64,000 nt of DNA from Parabacteroides distasonis ATCC 8503 (GTDB lineage Bacteria > Bacteroidota > Bacteroidia > Bacteroidales > Tannerellaceae). Below the pieces are notes generated by a model, which was not told where the DNA came from, searched no databases, and was given only the letters and a program-made list of their open reading frames with translations. Each line of letters opens with the position of its first letter. The stretch's first letter is position 1. Positions 15,034 to 24,161 of this stretch are shown here, piece after piece. The stretch lies in NCBI RefSeq assembly GCF_000012845.1, contig NC_009615.1, positions 1,635,501-1,699,500 on the forward strand, in the 5' to 3' direction. The position numbers were made by a program, and so were the translations under genes.

Positions 15034-17856
15034 ATGAAGAGATTTTGGAGTATTCCACTTATGCTCATGCTATTCGCATGCCAAACTCCCAAAGAGAGTA
15101 GAGAGGAATTATCGCTTGCCGGTTGCTGGGAATTACGATTGGATTCAACAGATGTCACCGAGCAAGTTCAATTACCGGGTACCACGGACACCAACCAAAA
15201 AGGATACCCTAACAATGATAAGGAGGAGACAACTCATTTGTCTAGGCCCTTCCGCTATCAAGGTAAGGCTTGGTATCAGAAAGAGATCACGATTCCGGAG
15301 AACTGGGAAGGCAAGAGCATTTGGTTAATCTTGGAGCGAACAAAACCGACCCAAATATGGGTAGATAGCATATATGTCGGTTCATCCGACCATATTTCCA
15401 CCCCTCAAGAATACGATCTGTCCACATATCTCCGGGCTGGGAAGCATCACTTGACTATTCTAGTCGATAACGGTTTGAGCGTTCCGCCCCAATTATTGGA
15501 CAATTCACACGCTTATACGGAATCCACGCAGACAAACTGGAACGGTATTATCGGAGACCTGAAATTGGAAGCCCGTCCACAATTCCATATCCGCCGGATA
15601 CAAGTATATCCACATGCGGATCAAAAAACGGTGGACGTAAAAATAAAGCTTTCAAATCCATTCGAGCAAATGATCGTAGCCGCCGTTCAAATAGAGATGG
15701 AGGCTTTCAACACAGGCTTAGAGCACCATATCAAATTCAATAAGAATATCGTAGTTCAACAAGACGAGATCATATTCCAAATACCGATGGGTGATGACGC
15801 CTTGGAATGGAGCGAGTTCTCCCCTACCCTGTATCGCTTGACCGCGAACATCCAAGGAGAGAATATCCAAGATAGCCAAAGTACTACTTTCGGATTAAGA
15901 GATTTCAAAGCAGAAGGAACACAATTCAACATCAACGGATTGACCACCTTCCTTCGTGGAAAACACGATGCTTGCGTATTTCCGCTTACAGGCCATGTAC
16001 CGATGGATACCGCAGCATGGAGACGCTATTTCCGCATCGCCAAGGAATACGGTATCAATCATTGCCGTTTCCATTCATGGTGTCCTCCTAAAGCTTGTTT
16101 CGAGGCGGCCGATATCGAAGGTTTTTACCTCCAACCGGAACTACCTTTCTGGGGAAAGATGGAAAAGGGCGATACCACTTTGATCCATTTCCTCACCAAA
16201 GAAGGATTACAAATACAGGAGGCTTACGGGAATCACGCCTCTTTCGTCATGATGGCGATCGGCAACGAGCTTTCCGGGGATCAAGAAGCGATGGTAGACA
16301 TGATCGCCCGTTTCCGTAGTGAGGACGGACGGCATTTATACGCATCTGGATCGAATGACTATCTAGGCTTCAACGGCCCTGCGGCGGGTGACGATTACTT
16401 CACGACCTGTCGAGTCCCCGGCGCTAACGTATTCAGCAACCATACCCGGGGTTCCTTCTCTTTCGCAGATGCGGAGGATGGCGGTTATATCAACCATACC
16501 TATCCAAACTCGGTCATGAATTTCGAATCCGCTATCGAACAATGTTCATTGCCTATCATCGGACATGAGACCGGGCAATTCCAATGTTATCCGAATTATG
16601 AGGAAATCAAGAAATATACCGGGGCACTAAAACCTTGGAATCTGGAGATATTCCGCAAACGACTGGGCGAGTCCGGTATGGCCGGACAAGCGGATGATTT
16701 CTTCAAGGCTTCCGGTAAATGGATGGCGCAACTTTACCGGGCCGAGATGGAAATGGCGTTCCGTACTCCGGGAATGGCCGGCTTCCAATTATTGGATTTA
16801 CAGGATTATCCGGGACAGGGCACGGCGTTAGTCGGTATCTTGGACGCTTTTATGGATAATAAGGGCTTGATAACCGCCAAGGAATGGAAAGAGTCTTGCG
16901 ATGATGTCGTATTACTGGCTCTCCTACCTAAATTCTGTTACTCTGGGAATGAGGCGCTCAAAGGCTCCATCAAGGTAGCGAACTATACACCTACCACTTT
17001 AAAAGGGAAACATCTAACTTGGACCTTGACGAATAGTCAAGATCAAGTAATCGCCCAAAACAACATACCGCTGCAAATCAATCAAGGTACGTTGGCCGAG
17101 GTAGGCCCATTAAATATCGCTTTACCTGCCATTCAAGAGGCTGAGACCTATACTTTACGGCTGGCGATCGAGGGCACGGATTATCACAATCATTATCCGT
17201 TATGGATTTATCCGGAACATAATAACGTGCAAATCCCTACGGATATCAATGTTATTAAGAAATGGGATAAACAGGCCGAGAACTTATTGGCGAACGGGGC
17301 GAAAGTATTGTGGTTCCCGGATGCCAAGACTTACAAGAACGTGACGGTAGAAGGATTATTCCAGACAGATTACTGGAATTACCGGATGTTTAAGTCCATC
17401 TGCGAATGGGTAAAGAAACCGGTCTCTCCGGGTACCCTCGGATTATTAATGAATCCCTCTCATCCGGTTTTCGCTCATTTCCCGACGGATTTCCATACAA
17501 ACTGGCAATGGTTCACGATGATAAAGAATAGCCATCCGTTGATACTGGACCAGCTTCCGGATAATTACAGGCCAATCGTACAGGTGATCGATAACGTGGA
17601 GCGTAATCATAAATTAGGGATGATCCAAGAATTCAATGTCGGCCCGGGCAAGTTATTAATCTGTATGACAGACTTGGAAACCCAACAAGAATACCCGGAA
17701 GTCCGCCAATTATACCATAGCTTATTAAGTTATATGGATTCCTCCGAGTTCTCGCCTCAGATGACATTAACGCCCGCTCAATTGATTGAGTTATTCACGC
17801 ATCAAGTCGGAGATTCGAAGATTAAGGAATTAGGGAATATCTCGTATGATGAGTAA
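15034..17856 (+). CDS. Glycoside hydrolase family 2 lipoprotein (beta-galactosidase/beta-glucuronidase type)
   Basis: A 940-residue GH2 enzyme. A lipoprotein signal peptide ends at L-F-A-C (Cys16). A jelly-roll sugar-binding domain follows (about 30-180), then an Ig-like domain (about 185-285), and the TIM barrel (about 290-620). The barrel contains the acid/base glutamate in A-I-G-N-E-L-S-G (about 412) and the nucleophile glutamate in I-G-H-E-T-G-Q-F (about 512). The last 300 residues form further beta domains. It would remove terminal sugars from glycans at the cell surface or in the periplasm. No SusCD pair is adjacent, so the target glycan is unknown. Confidence 0.88.
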   Translation: MKRFWSIPLMLMLFACQTPKESREELSLAGCWELRLDSTDVTEQVQLPGTTDTNQKGYPNNDKEETTHLSRPFRYQGKAWYQKEITIPENWEGKSIWLILERTKPTQIWVDSIYVGSSDHISTPQEYDLSTYLRAGKHHLTILVDNGLSVPPQLLDNSHAYTESTQTNWNGIIGDLKLEARPQFHIRRIQVYPHADQKTVDVKIKLSNPFEQMIVAAVQIEMEAFNTGLEHHIKFNKNIVVQQDEIIFQIPMGDDALEWSEFSPTLYRLTANIQGENIQDSQSTTFGLRDFKAEGTQFNINGLTTFLRGKHDACVFPLTGHVPMDTAAWRRYFRIAKEYGINHCRFHSWCPPKACFEAADIEGFYLQPELPFWGKMEKGDTTLIHFLTKEGLQIQEAYGNHASFVMMAIGNELSGDQEAMVDMIARFRSEDGRHLYASGSNDYLGFNGPAAGDDYFTTCRVPGANVFSNHTRGSFSFADAEDGGYINHTYPNSVMNFESAIEQCSLPIIGHETGQFQCYPNYEEIKKYTGALKPWNLEIFRKRLGESGMAGQADDFFKASGKWMAQLYRAEMEMAFRTPGMAGFQLLDLQDYPGQGTALVGILDAFMDNKGLITAKEWKESCDDVVLLALLPKFCYSGNEALKGSIKVANYTPTTLKGKHLTWTLTNSQDQVIAQNNIPLQINQGTLAEVGPLNIALPAIQEAETYTLRLAIEGTDYHNHYPLWIYPEHNNVQIPTDINVIKKWDKQAENLLANGAKVLWFPDAKTYKNVTVEGLFQTDYWNYRMFKSICEWVKKPVSPGTLGLLMNPSHPVFAHFPTDFHTNWQWFTMIKNSHPLILDQLPDNYRPIVQVIDNVERNHKLGMIQEFNVGPGKLLICMTDLETQQEYPEVRQLYHSLLSYMDSSEFSPQMTLTPAQLIELFTHQVGDSKIKELGNISYDE

Positions 17857-17885
17857 GCGACCTCACTTTTGACGTATATTCACAT

Positions 17886-17909
17886 AGAGACGCAGCACGC
17901 TGCGTCTCT
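17886..17909. terminator. REP-like palindrome / terminator after the GH2 gene
   Basis: AGAGACGCAGC-AC-GCTGCGTCTCT followed by T-rich sequence. It lies 30 bases after the GH2 stop and before the convergent uvrA-like stop (17932), so it can serve both strands. It is a compensated variant of the GAGACGG family of palindromes in this window. Confidence 0.65.
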
Positions 17910-17931
17910 TTCCCTATAATATTCATAATCA

Positions 17932-20181
17932 TCAAACAAGATAGTCTTTCGTAACGGAACGCTCGCAGGATAGTAACTCCTTGGGAGTACCACTAAACAA
18001 GATCTCACCCCCCATTAGTCCGCCTCCAGGACCTATCTCGATCACATAGTCCGCCGCTTTCAAGACATCCAGATTATGTTCGATCAAAAAGACACTATTG
18101 CCTTGATCTACCATAGAATCGAATAAGGAGATAATATGCCTGACATCTTTCACGTGCAAGCCATCCGTCGGCTCATCCAAGACAAAGACCTTGCTTTGGG
18201 TTCCTAGATAAGACGCCAGTTTCACCCGTTGCAACTCACCTCCCGATAATGTGGATAAGGCTTGGTTCAAATGCAAATACCCCAGACCAACCAGCATAAG
18301 CGGACGGAGTTTCTCCGCTATCACCGTTCCCGCAAAACGAAGGGAAGCCTTGCGGACTGTCAAGTCCATCACCTCAGCGATCGTAAGACCATCCACTGTA
18401 TACCGCAAGGCTTCCGGGGAATAACGCAATCCTCCACAAGCCTCACAAACGGTCTCGATCGAATCCATAAAAGCCATATCAGACACGATCACGCCTTTTC
18501 CCCCACAAACCGGGCAACCGCCTTTTCCGTTAAACGTGAACATACTAAGCCCAGCCTTACTTTCCTTAGCGAAAAGTTTACGAATATCATCCGCAACTCC
18601 CAGATAAGTGGCCGGAGTGGAACGCAAGCTGATCCCGATATTCTTTTGGCTGATATAAATCACCTCCTCGGGGAAATCCCGGCGGAAGCATTCCATCAAC
18701 GAGCTTTTCCCTGAACCGGCTACACCGGCGATCACCGCCAGTACTCCCATAGGAAGATCTACCGTCACGTCCTTCAAGTTATGAAGACGGGCATGCTTTA
18801 CCGTAAACCAACCGGACGGGATCCGGAGGCTTTCCTTCAGAGGGGTATTTTCTCCTAGCATACGGCCGGTCAAGGTATCGCTACGGAGTAAGCCCGCATA
18901 ATCTCCCTCGTACAAGATACGGCCGCCCTCCATACCCGAACCCGGCCCCATATCCACGATATGATCGGCGATCTGTATCATTTCCTTATGATGTTCCACC
19001 AGCAAGACCGTATTCCCATGATCCCGCAACTTTCGGACCGAGGCTTTCAATAAATGGATATCGTGGCTATGCAAGCCCACGCTCGGCTCATCCAACACAT
19101 AAAGCATATCGGAAAGAGATGAGTTGATATATTTAGCGATCTTACAGCGTTGCGCCTCCCCGCCGGAAAGGGTTTCCATGGAGCGATCCAGCGTCAAATA
19201 CCCCAAACCGATCTCCAATAAGGCGGATAACCGGCCTCCGATCGCCTGCTTCATGTCTTTCGCCAACGGGTCATCAATCTCCCGAAGCCAAGCGATTATC
19301 TCGGGGATCGCCATATGAGTTACTTCGGCTATATTTCTCCCGTTGATCCGGCAAGAAAGTACCTTATCGTTCAAGCGGGTCCCACCGCAATCCGGGCAGA
19401 TTCCCATCGTAACCATCGGTTCCAAGACCTTTTGATGGATCTTCCCTTCCTCGGAATTGATGATGCTGCGATACATACGGGTTACCAAGCCCTCATATTT
19501 CGCCGTCTTCGGCCAGTCGGCAGGAGGATTCTTCAAACGGATTTGCGGGGAATAAAGGAATAAGCGCAACTCCTCCGGCGTATAATCCCGGATCTTCTTA
19601 TCCAGATCGAAAAGGCCGCTGCAAGCATAACGTATCCATCGCCATTGGCCGGGCTGGAAGGTGACGTAATGGATCACGTCCTCATCGTTCAGGCATTTAT
19701 CAAAATCAACCAGCTTATGCACGTCCAGCTCACGAATCTCCCCCAATCCGTCACAACGGGTACAACGGCCTTGCGGATGATTAAAGGAGAATGTATCCGA
19801 ATATCCGACAAAGGGTTTGCCCACCCGTGAGAACAAGAGACGGAGCAATGAATAGATATCCGTATAAGTCCCCACCGTAGAACGGGCGTTGGGAGCGGGC
19901 TTCCGCTGGTCTATCACGATAGCGACCGGCAGATTCCCGATCCGGTCTACATGCGGACGGCCATATTTGGGCAGGTATTGCTGCACGAAACTGGGGAACG
20001 TCTCATTCAACTCCCGGCGTGAACTGGCGGCGATGGTATCCAATACCAACGACGATTTCCCAGAACCCGAGACCCCGGTGAATATAGTGATTTGCTTCTT
20101 CGGAATATCCAGAGAGATATGTTTCAAGTTATTCTCATAAGCTCCCTCGATCTTGATATATTCTTGATTTGACATAACCAA
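17932..20181 (-). CDS. UvrA-like ABC ATPase (short UvrA paralogue)
   Basis: A 749-residue UvrA-type protein with two ABC modules. Walker A motifs G-V-S-G-S-G-K-S-S (about 36) and G-V-A-G-S-G-K-S-S (about 485) are intact. So are two ABC signatures, L-S-G-G-E-A-Q-R and L-S-G-G-E-L-Q-R. Zinc-binding C-x-x-C pairs are visible (C-T-R-C, C-P-D-C, C-P-V-C, C-E-A-C). Canonical UvrA has about 940 residues; the missing part matches the UvrB-binding region, as in UvrA2-type proteins linked to drug or DNA-adduct tolerance. It probably is not the main repair UvrA. A -7 box lies at 20202-20209 upstream. Confidence 0.9.
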   Translation of the reverse strand: MVMSNQEYIKIEGAYENNLKHISLDIPKKQITIFTGVSGSGKSSLVLDTIAASSRRELNETFPSFVQQYLPKYGRPHVDRIGNLPVAIVIDQRKPAPNARSTVGTYTDIYSLLRLLFSRVGKPFVGYSDTFSFNHPQGRCTRCDGLGEIRELDVHKLVDFDKCLNDEDVIHYVTFQPGQWRWIRYACSGLFDLDKKIRDYTPEELRLFLYSPQIRLKNPPADWPKTAKYEGLVTRMYRSIINSEEGKIHQKVLEPMVTMGICPDCGGTRLNDKVLSCRINGRNIAEVTHMAIPEIIAWLREIDDPLAKDMKQAIGGRLSALLEIGLGYLTLDRSMETLSGGEAQRCKIAKYINSSLSDMLYVLDEPSVGLHSHDIHLLKASVRKLRDHGNTVLLVEHHKEMIQIADHIVDMGPGSGMEGGRILYEGDYAGLLRSDTLTGRMLGENTPLKESLRIPSGWFTVKHARLHNLKDVTVDLPMGVLAVIAGVAGSGKSSLMECFRRDFPEEVIYISQKNIGISLRSTPATYLGVADDIRKLFAKESKAGLSMFTFNGKGGCPVCGGKGVIVSDMAFMDSIETVCEACGGLRYSPEALRYTVDGLTIAEVMDLTVRKASLRFAGTVIAEKLRPLMLVGLGYLHLNQALSTLSGGELQRVKLASYLGTQSKVFVLDEPTDGLHVKDVRHIISLFDSMVDQGNSVFLIEHNLDVLKAADYVIEIGPGGGLMGGEILFSGTPKELLSCERSVTKDYLV

Positions 20182-20201
20182 TGACCTTAATGAACGAATG
20201 A

Positions 20202-20209
20202 CAAAGATA
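20202..20209 (-). promoter_or_regulatory. -7 promoter element of the uvrA-like gene
   Basis: CAAAGATA on the plus strand reads TATCTTTG on the minus strand, an exact TAnnTTTG match 21 bases before the start codon at 20181. Confidence 0.6.
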
Positions 20210-20347
20210 CGATCTAATCCTGTCTTTTTAATAGATATAAAGCGTATCTTGTAACACTACCTTTTGAGAGAGGTTGCCAAGTAGAGGAAAGAGGATAGCT
20301 ATATATGGCGCTTTTTACTCAAAAAGGCCGCTTTTTATACACGATAG

Positions 20348-20457
20348 GTCATGAAAGCCTACGCAACTAGTCGTGTTAGGCAACGCCAATAGTCACGTTG
20401 GGCATCGAAAGCAGTCATGAATAGGGTTATGAACTGTCATGAATAGGCATCATAACC
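20348..20457. repeat. Tandem array, 5 units of exactly 22 bp (array B)
   Basis: Five 22-bp units start at 20348, 20370, 20392, 20414 and 20436. Each opens with GTC(A/G)(T/C)G. Units 4 and 5 share GTCATGAATAGG. ATAGGGTTATGA (20421-20432) pairs perfectly with TCATAACCCTAT (20450-20461), giving a 12-bp stem. Two looser copies of a GGC(C)GCTTTTTA motif lie just before (20306-20340). The array sits in the 527-bp gap between the uvrA-like and thuA genes. No ORF fits it. Confidence 0.8.
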
Positions 20458-20621
20458 CTATCATTTCCCCATCGTACCCCTATGAGATAGCCCAAACAAC
20501 CCATAAGATATGAATTACGATGAACTAATTTCGCTAGAATGAAAGGCTGTTTTTTGACATCTATCTATTTAACAGACGATTACTGATTTTTTCTTGCGTA
20601 TTTAGGAGCGAGCCGTACTTT

Positions 20622-20648
20622 GTCCCGGAAAAATCGATTCTCCGGGAC
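20622..20648. terminator. Hairpin downstream of the thuA gene
   Basis: GTCCCGGA (20622-20629) pairs with TCCGGGAC (20641-20648) across an AT-rich loop. It lies about 60 bases after the thuA stop codon (transcription is leftward). A U-tract is weak, so this is a possible rather than certain terminator. Confidence 0.45.
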
Positions 20649-20708
20649 TTAACTTTACAATTTGTCAATTTGATTATTCTGTCGAAAGACACCATCTTAT
20701 TAAGGCAT

Positions 20709-21620
20709 TTAATTCGTCGCATGGAAAGGAGCCTTGAATTCCGGACGGAGCGTACAGGTATCTTCCAATGGGAAATCCCGAGGGGCCTCTTGCGTCACTT
20801 CCCCGGTGGCTGCCCATTCAGCCCCTCTTAGTAAGGTTACCTGAAAACCCGTACACTCCATCGAGTAAATCATATTCGGGTCATTGCCGCAATGCCCCAA
20901 CAGATCGACAAAGACACGCCCCTTCCCCCACTTCACCGTCCACATCAACGGTTCATGGCGTCCACGCTCATAAGCGGTAGCCAATATCTCCACATTCCGT
21001 ACCGGACCACGCAAGCGGGTATAAATCTCGTCCTTAAAATGTTTCCATCTTATAGGCAGACCTTTCAAAATAGGGTGCTCCGGCGCACGATGCTCTAGGA
21101 TCGTCTCATGCTGCAAGCCATGATAACCCGCATAACCGGGTGTATAATCGTATACATATTTGCCCTCTTTCCAATACAGGTAAGGACCGTCTTTCTCGTT
21201 TCGCCCCTCCCAAGCTCCCATGCCGATTATCTCGTTGTACGCTTTCCAACCGGCCATAGGTACCACGGAGGAATGGATAATCACGACCCCGCCACCATCC
21301 GCTACATAGTTCTCGAAAGCTTTTTGGACAGGCTCGGGCCAGACTTCACCTCCGTAATTGACAACAACCAAGTTATATTTAGCGAAATCGGGCTTAAAGG
21401 TATTTATATCTCCTCCGAAATCCGGGGTAAAGACGAAATCCACCTTAAACATTCCACTGTTCTCTAAGATCTGCTTCATGGCCTCGCAAGCACCTCGCCA
21501 ATAATGACTGCCATCTTGCCCGGCGATCATCATCGTTTTTATCACCTTTTTCTGGGCGTAAGAGGTTGAGGCTGATAAGGCGCAACAGATAAGCGCTATA
21601 AAATAGATATACTTTCTCAT
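20709..21620 (-). CDS. ThuA domain-containing secreted protein
   Basis: A 303-residue protein with a Sec signal peptide (hydrophobic I-Y-F-I-A-L-I-C-C-A-L, cleavage near S-Y-A-Q at about 22). The rest is a ThuA/glutamine-amidotransferase-like fold: G-G-G-V-V-I-I-H-S-S near residue 110, W-K-H-F-K-D-E-I-Y-T near 203, and W-T-V-K-W-G-K-G-R-V-F-V-D-L-L-G-H near 240. Secreted ThuA proteins in Bacteroidetes occur with sugar-processing genes, but their reaction is not settled. The ATG overlaps the stop of the upstream 165-residue gene by four bases, so the two are co-translated. Confidence 0.85.
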   Translation of the reverse strand: MRKYIYFIALICCALSASTSYAQKKVIKTMMIAGQDGSHYWRGACEAMKQILENSGMFKVDFVFTPDFGGDINTFKPDFAKYNLVVVNYGGEVWPEPVQKAFENYVADGGGVVIIHSSVVPMAGWKAYNEIIGMGAWEGRNEKDGPYLYWKEGKYVYDYTPGYAGYHGLQHETILEHRAPEHPILKGLPIRWKHFKDEIYTRLRGPVRNVEILATAYERGRHEPLMWTVKWGKGRVFVDLLGHCGNDPNMIYSMECTGFQVTLLRGAEWAATGEVTQEAPRDFPLEDTCTLRPEFKAPFHATN

Positions 21621-22114
21621 GGTTGTTGGGGTTTAATGTTTTTACTCTCGGGGCTCCATTCGATACGGTCATAGCAACGGGTGGTTCGCAAATTATATCC
21701 TCGCTCATCAACCGTAAACTTCCCATCCTTGAAATAATCGATATATAACTCGGAGATCCCGTCATTATTGCGATCCTCCACCGTAAGCGCATATTTATCC
21801 GTCACATAGATCTCATCCGATATATATTGGATCTCTTTCGTATAATTATCCACGATCACGTAATAAAACTTAAACAGGTCGAAAGTAGGGTAATGCCCAT
21901 TATCCCGCCCGAAAAGCATGACCTCTTCCATAGCGGCATCATCATCCATATTCGCTAAAACGGATTGTTGAAACCAAAAGCCGTCTTTTTGCGCTTGCGG
22001 AGGAATCCGGTCCCAACCCTCTTGATGGGCTGTCACCCGGAATTGGGCATGGGCGCCCATACAAACGAAAAGTAGGAGAACCCAATAAATCAATCGTCTT
22101 ATCATGTCTATCAT
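21617..22114 (-). CDS. Small secreted protein of unknown function
   Basis: A 165-residue protein with a signal peptide (L-I-Y-W-V-L-L-L-F-V-C-M-G-A-H-A, cleaved near residue 23). The mature part has acid-rich turns such as N-M-D-D-D-A-A-M-E-E and E-D-R-N-N-D-G-I-S-E-L-Y-I. The latter looks like a calcium-binding FG-GAP/dockerin-like loop. I do not recognise the family. A second Met three codons in is an alternative start. It lies directly before thuA (ATGA overlap), and a -7 box at 22144-22151 precedes it, so the pair forms a small operon exported to the periplasm. Confidence 0.75.
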   Translation of the reverse strand: MIDMIRRLIYWVLLLFVCMGAHAQFRVTAHQEGWDRIPPQAQKDGFWFQQSVLANMDDDAAMEEVMLFGRDNGHYPTFDLFKFYYVIVDNYTKEIQYISDEIYVTDKYALTVEDRNNDGISELYIDYFKDGKFTVDERGYNLRTTRCYDRIEWSPESKNIKPQQP

Positions 22115-22143
22115 TTTTAATTATTATTCATATTTATAAGGCA

Positions 22144-22179
22144 CAAATGTAATGATATGTCTCTTATTGATTATATTTG
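22144..22179. promoter_or_regulatory. Divergent -7 promoter elements
   Basis: CAAATGTA at 22144-22151 reads TACATTTG on the minus strand and fits the small secreted gene/thuA operon. TATATTTG at 22172-22179 on the plus strand fits transcription toward the GH20-like gene. Both match TAnnTTTG exactly. Confidence 0.6.
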
Positions 22180-22214
22180 TCTTGTATTAAATTCACCTTT
22201 AGTCTAAATATATT

Positions 22215-22346
22215 ATGAGCGATCAACCAATAGATTTTACGCAACGTAACATAGCCATCGACATCCTCCGGGCCGTCACGATGTGCGTGATGATCTTCGA
22301 AAGCGTACATCAAATTAAAAATTTAAACATTAAAACATATCGCTAT
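22215..22346 (+). pseudogene. Remnant N-terminus of an HGSNAT/DUF5009-type membrane acyltransferase
   Basis: The 44 codons from the ATG at 22215 read in frame into the GH20-like gene but do not belong to it. Residues 11-30 (R-N-I-A-I-D-I-L-R-A-V-T-M-C-V-M-I-F) match the first membrane helix of DUF5009/HGSNAT-like acyltransferases, whose typical form is S-L-D-V-L-R-G-L-T-M. After that the similarity ends at an AT-rich joint near 22310-22345. A true signal peptide follows at 22347. The best reading is a deletion that left only the promoter and first codons of an acyltransferase gene. Confidence 0.6.
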
Positions 22347-23459
22347 ATGAAAAAGATTATCGGACTATTCTTGCTTATATGGGCTATAGGTTCAGCCCAA
22401 GTTTCCGCCCAATCAGAGACAAACCGTTTAGATAGTATCATGCCCGTACGAGGCTTGGCCATCGCCGCTCCATCCGCACAGAAGTTGGATCTATTCTTGA
22501 AGTTCGTCCAAGAGGAACTGGCTCCCAGTCATTTCAACTTGTTGATTCTACGGGTAGACTGGAATTATGCCTATGAGTCCCATCCAGAACTGAGGGATCC
22601 GACCCCACTCACACGAGAGGATGTGAAAAAGATCGTAAAGGTTTGCCGGGATAACGGAATACGTATCGCTCCCCAGATCAATCTCTTGGGGCATCAATCA
22701 TGGGCTGAGACTACCTACGCTTTATTACGTGAGTATCCGGAGTTCGACGAGACGCCACATGTGGATACCAAGAACTATACGGGTTGGCCCAACTCAGACG
22801 GACTTTATTGTAAAAGTTACTGCCCGCTTCATCCGGAAGTACATAAAATCGTATTCGCTTTAGTAGACGAGTTGACGGATGTTTTCGAAACTCAATTATT
22901 CCATGCCGGAATGGACGAGGTCTTTTATATCGGACATGATAGTTGCGTCCGTTGCGGCGGACATGACAAGGCTGAGTTATATGCCGGTGAGGTCACTAAA
23001 ATACAAAACCACTTAGCCTCACAAGGCAAACGATTGATGATATGGGGAGACCGCCTGATCGATGGCAAAACTACCGGGATCGGCGCTTGGGAAGCCAGCA
23101 TGAACAATACCTACCGTGCGATCGACTTGATCCCGAAAGATGTTTTTATCTGCGACTGGCATTATGAGCGTGCCGAGCAAACCGCTGTTTACTTTGCCAT
23201 GAAAGGCTTCGACGTTGCTACATGCCCTTGGCGTAAACCTCAGATAGCGCTTCAACAGGTAGATGATATGATCCATTTCCGCCAGCATTCAAATCCGGAA
23301 ATGTCTCGCCATTTCCAAGGAATTATCGAGACAGTCTGGTCCGGTGCAGACAGTTTCCTCGAGGCCTATTATAACCCGACTACCTATAAGCAAGAGGTCT
23401 CAGACGCTGTCACGGTCAAGAAACTAATCGAGAAATATAAGGCTTTGGAGAATCAGTGA
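22347..23459 (+). CDS. GH20-like secreted glycoside hydrolase
   Basis: Starting at the ATG at 22347 gives 370 residues with a clean signal peptide (K-K-I-I-G-L-F-L-L-I-W-A-I-G, cleaved near V-S-A-Q). An upstream in-frame ATG at 22215 would hide this signal, so I reject it. The mature protein is a TIM barrel like beta-N-acetylhexosaminidases, with the D-E pair in F-H-A-G-M-D-E-V-F (about 191-199) and H-Q-S-W near residue 112. The usual GH20 N-terminal domain is missing. Two Cys pairs near C-V-R-C-G-G could bind metal or form disulfides. It would act on amino-sugar glycans outside the cytoplasm. Confidence 0.78.
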   Translation: MKKIIGLFLLIWAIGSAQVSAQSETNRLDSIMPVRGLAIAAPSAQKLDLFLKFVQEELAPSHFNLLILRVDWNYAYESHPELRDPTPLTREDVKKIVKVCRDNGIRIAPQINLLGHQSWAETTYALLREYPEFDETPHVDTKNYTGWPNSDGLYCKSYCPLHPEVHKIVFALVDELTDVFETQLFHAGMDEVFYIGHDSCVRCGGHDKAELYAGEVTKIQNHLASQGKRLMIWGDRLIDGKTTGIGAWEASMNNTYRAIDLIPKDVFICDWHYERAEQTAVYFAMKGFDVATCPWRKPQIALQQVDDMIHFRQHSNPEMSRHFQGIIETVWSGADSFLEAYYNPTTYKQEVSDAVTVKKLIEKYKALENQ

Positions 23460-23584
23460 ATGTAATTTAGGTCATAATACCTGTAATCCATCTACAAAAG
23501 TTTCTCCGGATTTCATCGATCTTTGCCGTTGCAATCGAAAAGGGATAAACAAACCAAGAAGTAGAACTTATTAAAATAGCAATT

Positions 23585-24148
23585 ATGACACTAAACGAAT
23601 TCTTGAAGTATGTAGAGACAAGAAAGCCTCTTAAAGGAGACGAGATCCATCAGTTTATGAACAAGATGAGCGATGAGGCCAGACGCATGACATTCGAGTT
23701 AAACGGCTCATATCACGATCCCGAGGAAATCCGTGAGCTGTTATCCCGCTTGTTTAATAAGCCGGTCGATCCGTCTTTTCGTGTATTCCCCCCGTTCTAT
23801 ACGGATTTTGGGAAGAATATCACGGTAGGCAAGAACGTTTTCATCAACGCTTGCTGTCATTTTCAAGATCATGGCGGGGTGACACTGGACGACGGTTGCC
23901 AGATCGGGCATAACGTGGTCTTTGCCACCCTCAACCACGGCTTCGCCCCCGAAGACCGGAGCACTACCTACCCTGCCCCGATCGTTCTGAAAAAGAATGT
24001 CTGGGTAGGCTCGAACGCAACGATCCTATCCGGCGTAACCATTGGCGAGAACGCTATAGTCGGAGCCGGCTCGGTAGTTACTAAAGATGTACCGGACAAT
24101 GCCATCGTGGGAGGTGTTCCCGCCAAGGTCATAAAATACATCCAATAA
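23585..24148 (+). CDS. Maltose/galactoside O-acetyltransferase family protein
   Basis: A 187-residue protein of the LacA/Maa family. Residues 1-55 match the helical maltose-acetyltransferase N-terminal domain, and residues 65-187 are left-handed beta-helix repeats. The conserved N-H-G-F (about residues 118-121) supplies the catalytic histidine. [14 protein letters not shown] and [10 protein letters not shown] close the helix. It would acetylate sugars in the cytosol, perhaps for detoxification. It follows the GH20-like gene by 125 bases; a weak GATCTTTG box at about 23518-23525 could give it its own promoter. Confidence 0.88.
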   Translation: MTLNEFLKYVETRKPLKGDEIHQFMNKMSDEARRMTFELNGSYHDPEEIRELLSRLFNKPVDPSFRVFPPFYTDFGKNITVGKNVFINACCHFQDHGGVTLDDGCQIGHNVVFATLNHGFAPEDRSTTYPAPIVLKKNVWVGSNATILSGVTIGENAIVGAGSVVTKDVPDNAIVGGVPAKVIKYIQ

Positions 24149-24161
24149 CCCGTAACACCGA

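Larger units (their letters stand above)
20182..20708. other. Gene-free stretch between uvrA-like and thuA genes
   Basis: This 527-bp gap holds the uvrA-like promoter (20202-20209), the 22-bp tandem array (20348-20457), an AT-rich stretch, and a hairpin at 20622-20648. No reading frame with protein-like composition is visible on either strand. Confidence 0.6.

Noticed and set aside
22215..22346. Use of the upstream ATG at 22215 as start of the GH20-like protein
   Set aside because: It would bury the signal peptide that begins at 22347, and the extra residues look like another family.
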